From a virus: a stretch of DNA of 25,626 nucleotides. The notes beneath the pieces were generated by a model. That model was not told the origin of the DNA. It saw nothing but the letters and a program-made list of their open reading frames with translations, and did not search any database. The stretch spans positions 1-25,626 of the IMG/VR virus record IMGVR_UViG_3300009285_001944, one strand, 5' to 3'. Below are positions 22,994 through 25,626 of the stretch, piece by piece. Each line of letters opens with the position of its first letter. Position 1 is the first letter of the stretch. The position numbers and the translations under genes were made by a program.

Positions 22994-23781
22994 ATAAGAC
23001 TTATTACTTCGTCAGTGGCCTGCCGCGCAGCGGCTCGACGCTGCTGCTGAACATCCTCGGCCAGAACCCGCGCTTTCATGTCACCAGCACCAGCGGTGTG
23101 CTCGATATGCTGTTCTTGGTCAGAAACCAGTTCTCGAATCTGATCGAGTTCAAGGCGTCGCCGTTGCCGGACGAGGTACGCCTGAATGCGCTACGCGGTC
23201 TGCTAGATGGCTTCTACGCTCACGTCGAGCGACCTGTCATCTTAGACAAATCGCGTGGCTGGCTGGCCTATTTGGAAATGGCCGAAGCGGTGTTAGAGCG
23301 AAACGCCAAAGTGCTTGTGCCTGTACGTGACCTGCGCGGCGTACTGGCGAGTTTCGAGAAACTCTGGCGAAGGCAGGCGGCCACGGGCCAGATCGGGCAG
23401 GAGCCACAGAATTATTTCGAGTGGCAGACGGTCGAGGGTCGCTGCCAGGTCTGGTCCCGCAACGATCAGCCGGTAGGGCTGGCCTACAACCGCATCAAAG
23501 ATTCTTTACAGCGCGGTTACGGCGACCGGCTACATTTCGTCGAGTTCGAGAAGTTGACGAAGAATCCGAAACGCGCACTCCTGGACATCTACACGTTTCT
23601 CGAAGAGGCTCCTTTCGAGCACGATTTCGAGCACGTCGAGCAGCTAACGCATGAAGACGACGCGCTCTTCGGCTTTCCCGACTTGCACTCCATCCGGCAG
23701 AAGGTCGAGCCGATGGAACCGCAGTGGCCGAAGATGCTGGGCGATGTAGCGAATCAATATAAAGGGCAGGAGTTGTGGTAG
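22990..23781 (+). CDS. PAPS-dependent sulfotransferase
   Basis: A 263-residue enzyme predicted to move sulfate from PAPS to a hydroxyl or amine. The N-terminal strand-loop YFVSGLPRSGSTLLLNILG (residues ~6-24) is the 5'-phosphosulfate loop; R13, S14, G15, S16 and T17 are its key residues. PVRDLRGVLASF (111-122) matches the 3'-phosphate motif, with R113 and S121 in place. DKSRGW (86-91) lies where many members have a conserved Asp-Lys. Length fits small bacterial sulfotransferases. GTG start overlaps the upstream stop, so it is translated with the fibre module. Substrate unknown: phage fibre, virion glycan or host surface sugar are possible. It is rare among phage structural genes in my knowledge. 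Confidence 0.8.
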   Translation: MNKTYYFVSGLPRSGSTLLLNILGQNPRFHVTSTSGVLDMLFLVRNQFSNLIEFKASPLPDEVRLNALRGLLDGFYAHVERPVILDKSRGWLAYLEMAEAVLERNAKVLVPVRDLRGVLASFEKLWRRQAATGQIGQEPQNYFEWQTVEGRCQVWSRNDQPVGLAYNRIKDSLQRGYGDRLHFVEFEKLTKNPKRALLDIYTFLEEAPFEHDFEHVEQLTHEDDALFGFPDLHSIRQKVEPMEPQWPKMLGDVANQYKGQELW

Positions 23782-23782
23782 C

Positions 23783-23896
23783 GTGAGAGCCTTCGCGCTC
23801 GGCTTCGTGCTCGGCCTGGCGCTGTTGCCGCTCGCACTCACGGCGTTGTACGTGCTCACGCACCCGCCGAATTATCGGCGGCCGTACCGCAAATAA
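23783..23896 (+). CDS. Small single-span membrane peptide, 37 residues
   Basis: GTG at 23783 follows CAGGAG (ten-base spacing) and the sulfotransferase stop by one base. The product is MRAFALGFVLGLALLPLALT, then a short basic tail rich in Pro, Arg and Tyr. One hydrophobic helix (residues ~4-26) preceded by an Arg would insert in the inner membrane. It could be a lysis accessory, pinholin-like or superinfection protein; nothing specific is recognised. The clean membrane profile and coupling argue against chance. Confidence 0.45.
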   Translation: MRAFALGFVLGLALLPLALTALYVLTHPPNYRRPYRK

Positions 23897-23960
23897 AAAC
23901 CCCGGCTCACCGCTGTTAGAGGCGGAACAGAATTCTGACGACGCCGCAAGGAGATAACAT

Positions 23961-24410
23961 ATGGTCGAAGAGGCCTGGGCGAGTTACACGACTGAATTTC
24001 CTGATTGGGACGAGTTGAGCAAGCGCATGTTGCCGCTCATCGCTGCCGAACTCGACGCCGAATTTACGCTGGAACCAGTCGAGCGTTTTCACGCGACGAT
24101 TGACAAGAGCAAGCCCGACTTCATTTTGACGCCGGTCAAGTATTGGCGCTTCCATATGCGCCCGAAGGTCGCCCCGCCCCCGACCCCCGACCCGGAGCCG
24201 ACGCTCTGGTGGCTCGCCGCGCTCCCGCCGTTCAAGGTCAAGGCGCATATCCCCTGTTCGCTCTATAGCGCGCCGGACGAAACGAAACTCAACCGCGTCC
24301 TGACGGACGGGCGCGTGATGGACATATTCAAGGTGGACGCTTCGGGTTGGGTCCAGGTATTGCCACAGCCAGAGTTGTGGGCTAAGGTCGGCGAAGTGGA
24401 TAAGGTCTGA
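23961..24410 (+). CDS. Hypothetical protein with C-terminal SH3b-like domain
   Basis: AAGGAG eight bases before the ATG is a strong site. Residues 1-70 are an acidic mixed region with several Trp and Phe (DWDELSKRMLPLIAAELDAEF). A Pro-rich linker (PPPTPDPEPT, 72-81) leads to a C-terminal ~50 residues (CSLYSAPDETKLNRVLTDGR, then GWVQV) with the pattern of bacterial SH3 domains that bind cell wall or other partners. No catalytic lysis motif is visible, so it is not shown to be an endolysin. It pairs with the next gene at one-base spacing. Confidence 0.5.
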   Translation: MVEEAWASYTTEFPDWDELSKRMLPLIAAELDAEFTLEPVERFHATIDKSKPDFILTPVKYWRFHMRPKVAPPPTPDPEPTLWWLAALPPFKVKAHIPCSLYSAPDETKLNRVLTDGRVMDIFKVDASGWVQVLPQPELWAKVGEVDKV

Positions 24411-24411
24411 G

Positions 24412-24855
24412 ATGGAACAAACGCTCCTCGCCGCCGTCCCGCAGGCGGTCTTTGTTGTGCTGTTCGCGATATTCACGCTGCAACTGACGCGCTATTTCGT
24501 GTTGTATATCCGCGAGCGCGATACGGCACTATTCAAGTTCATCAGCGACCGCGATGCGGAATGGCGCGCAGCGATGAAAAAGCGAGATGAGGAATGGGAC
24601 GCGCACGCCGATACGCGCGAAGAAGATTGGACTAAATTTGTGGACGGGCAGACGCGCGCCGCCGAGCGCGTCTCGGATAAACTCATCGAACAGACCGAAA
24701 CGCACAAGAAGTACCTGGATTGCCTCTCCTCCGGCTTGGCTCAAAATACATCGCTCATCGCGCAGATGAGCCACCAACTCGCAGATAACCAGAAGATGTT
24801 CGTCTCCATCATGCAGACGCGCCCCCCTACCCGCTCCGGTGTACGGGACGGCTAA
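24412..24855 (+). CDS. Membrane-anchored coiled-coil protein (spanin/holin-like layout)
   Basis: A 147-residue protein with one hydrophobic N-terminal helix (residues ~9-33, AVFVVLFAIFTLQLT) followed by ~80 residues rich in Asp, Glu, Arg, Lys and Trp at helical spacing (DRDAEWRAAMKKRDEEWDAHADTREEDW is split over residues 46-75), likely a coiled coil. The end is Pro/Arg-rich. This resembles i-spanins or signal-anchor membrane proteins; no Cys-lipobox partner was found. ATG is one base after the preceding stop, so coupled. It is the last gene before the AT-rich gap. Confidence 0.5.
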   Translation: MEQTLLAAVPQAVFVVLFAIFTLQLTRYFVLYIRERDTALFKFISDRDAEWRAAMKKRDEEWDAHADTREEDWTKFVDGQTRAAERVSDKLIEQTETHKKYLDCLSSGLAQNTSLIAQMSHQLADNQKMFVSIMQTRPPTRSGVRDG

Positions 24856-24897
24856 GATGACCCCGGTTAGTAGATTCCCCTCATTCGATACAACCGC

Positions 24898-24919
24898 ATA
24901 GCCTGTAATTACAGGCTAT
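24898..24919 (+). promoter_or_regulatory. Perfect 22-bp palindrome, operator or terminator candidate
   Basis: ATAGCCTGTAA is followed directly by its own complement TTACAGGCTAT, with no spacer. It lies 43 bases after the last late gene. As RNA it would be a hairpin followed by only ATTTGCGCTT, a weak U-run, so a dimeric repressor site is at least as likely as a terminator. Confidence 0.55.
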
Positions 24920-25085
24920 TTGCGCTTACCTTAAAGAATTGAATAATTTAAGGGAAGAGTTAAGTACGGACTCTGTTTCCGGCGTAATATATTAAGTGTA
25001 GAAAGAGAAAAAAGAAAGATTAGTTCGGGCGCAAACGCGGGCACATGAGAATGAGATGACAAAACCGCGGCGCAGCCGAGTAATA

Positions 25086-25117
25086 GGGGCCGGGAGCAAG
25101 CATAGCATCCCGGCCCC
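25086..25117 (+). promoter_or_regulatory. Strong 5'-UTR stem-loop before the pentapeptide-repeat gene
   Basis: GGGGCCGGGA (25086-25095) and TCCCGGCCCC (25108-25117) form a perfect 10-bp stem with a 12-base loop. No T-run follows on either strand. It ends only a few bases before GAAAGGA, the ribosome binding site for ATG 25133, so it would be the 5' leader structure of that mRNA, able to stabilise it or control translation. Confidence 0.5.
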
Positions 25118-25132
25118 ACTGAAAGGACTAAA

Positions 25133-25626
25133 ATGGACGACCACAAAGAACACGGCTACGGATTCAAATTTTTGTCGCCGCACCTCAGCACGACCTACAA
25201 CGGCGCGGAGACGTTCTATCCTGCCCCGGCTCCGGGCGAGAAGTGGAGCGCATGGATGACCCATCCCGCACCGGTCACGGACGGCAAAGGCTGTGGCCCT
25301 GGCCGCTACCACGTCATGAATAAAATCGGAGCGCAGTACGCTCCGAAGGCATGGTGCGTGTGGTTTGTGGAGTGGAGGGGGATGGCGGGCAAGTCGGAAG
25401 AAAAAACAGGCGTGCATAGCCTACGCTTGCGCCGCATTTCCCCGAAAGTATTTTATAGAATTATTCGTTTCGGTTGGTGCAGCGGGGCCGACCTGCGCGG
25501 GGCCTACCTGCGCGGGGCCGACCTGCGCGGGGCCAACCTGAGCGAGGCCAACCTGCGCGGGGCCGACCTGCGCGGGGCCAACCTGAGCGGGGCCGACCTG
25601 AGCGGGGCCAACCTGAGCGGGGCCAA
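25133..25626 (+). CDS. Pentapeptide-repeat protein with unknown N-terminal domain, 3' partial
   Basis: ATG 25133 follows GAAAGGA. The frame stays open to the window end (164 codons). Residues ~1-115 are an unrecognised domain rich in aromatic residues ([20 protein letters not shown], then [11 protein letters not shown]), ending in [16 protein letters not shown]. From residue 117 there are nine full pentapeptides and part of a tenth, with consensus [SR]GA[DN][46 protein letters not shown]. These build a right-handed quadrilateral beta-helix. Some such proteins mimic DNA and protect gyrase, but most have no known role. The gene is the first of a new unit after the gap. Confidence 0.8.
   Translation, partial: MDDHKEHGYGFKFLSPHLSTTYNGAETFYPAPAPGEKWSAWMTHPAPVTDGKGCGPGRYHVMNKIGAQYAPKAWCVWFVEWRGMAGKSEEKTGVHSLRLRRISPKVFYRIIRFGWCSGADLRGAYLRGADLRGANLSEANLRGADLRGANLSGADLSGANLSGA
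25481..25626 (+). repeat. 15-base tandem repeats encoding pentapeptides
   Basis: Near-identical 15-base units (consensus MGCGGGGCCRACCTG) run without gaps to the window edge: nine full copies plus 11 bases. Variation is mostly AGC/CGC at the first codon and GAC/AAC at the fourth. The near identity at DNA level, beyond what the protein needs, suggests recent expansion by slippage or unequal exchange. Confidence 0.85.

Larger units (their letters stand above)
24856..25132 (+). other. AT-rich intergenic regulatory region
   Basis: A 277-base gap in an otherwise packed GC-rich segment holds, in order: the 22-bp palindrome at 24898; a second inverted repeat CCTTAAA/TTTAAGG (24929-24935 and 24947-24953, 11-base loop); two copies of TTAAGT (24960-24965 and 24992-24997, 32 bases apart); a -10-like TAATAT at 24985-24990; a purine-rich run near 25000-25018; and a stem-loop at 25086-25117. 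No ORF with a convincing ribosome binding site was found. A boundary between two transcription units is the simplest reading. No well-spaced -35 element was found for TAATAT. Confidence 0.5.

Noticed and set aside
23897-23960. Terminator after the small membrane peptide
   Set aside because: CCGC/GCGG can form only a short stem with a long loop and no T-run follows.
25481-25626. Regular 15-base repeats considered as a CRISPR or satellite array
   Set aside because: There are no spacers, and the units are in frame and translate to the A[DN]L pentapeptide pattern, so they are coding repeats.

Overview
The window is a stretch of the late, structural region of a GC-rich tailed bacteriophage or prophage. 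Every supportable gene is on the + strand, packed with short gaps or 1-30 base overlaps, and most are preceded by AGGAG-type ribosome binding sites, so the host is a bacterium that uses Shine-Dalgarno initiation. No integrase, terminase, replication gene or host gene is present, so host and lifestyle cannot be fixed from this piece. The gene set indicates a siphovirus: Mu-like head genes joined to a lambda/HK97-like long non-contractile tail.

Head (1-8.7 kb): a portal protein with a C-terminal MuF-like cysteine module (cut by the left edge), a promoter-hairpin-terminator cassette, a small membrane protein, an FmdB-type zinc ribbon, a Mu I-like protease with an in-frame scaffold start, a capsid-cement-like protein and the major capsid protein. 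A run of small beta-rich proteins follows, including a LamG (lectin-like) protein, then a head-tail connector.

Carbohydrate cassette (8.7-11.4 kb): two different GT-B-fold glycosyltransferase-type enzymes, with two small unknown proteins, sit inside the head-to-tail joining genes. A PAPS sulfotransferase lies further on in the fibre region (22990-23781). With two proteins carrying LamG-like domains, this suggests a phage that chemically modifies glycans on its virion or on the host surface; that is inference.

Tail (11.4-21.2 kb): HK97 gp10-like neck protein, tail terminator-like protein, tail tube, a tail assembly chaperone pair joined by a textbook -1 frameshift signal (CCCAAAC, 6-base spacer, perfect 10-bp stem), an 824-residue tape measure, a distal tail protein with carbohydrate-binding-type insertions, and a tail hub fused to a beta-helix/fibre region.

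Fibre and distal region (21.2-25.6 kb): small fibre-associated proteins, a YadA-like beta-roll fibre with a cysteine ladder, the sulfotransferase, a 37-residue membrane peptide, an SH3b-like protein and a membrane-anchored coiled-coil protein. A 277-base AT-rich gap with two inverted repeats and a strong stem-loop then leads to a pentapeptide-repeat protein cut by the right edge.
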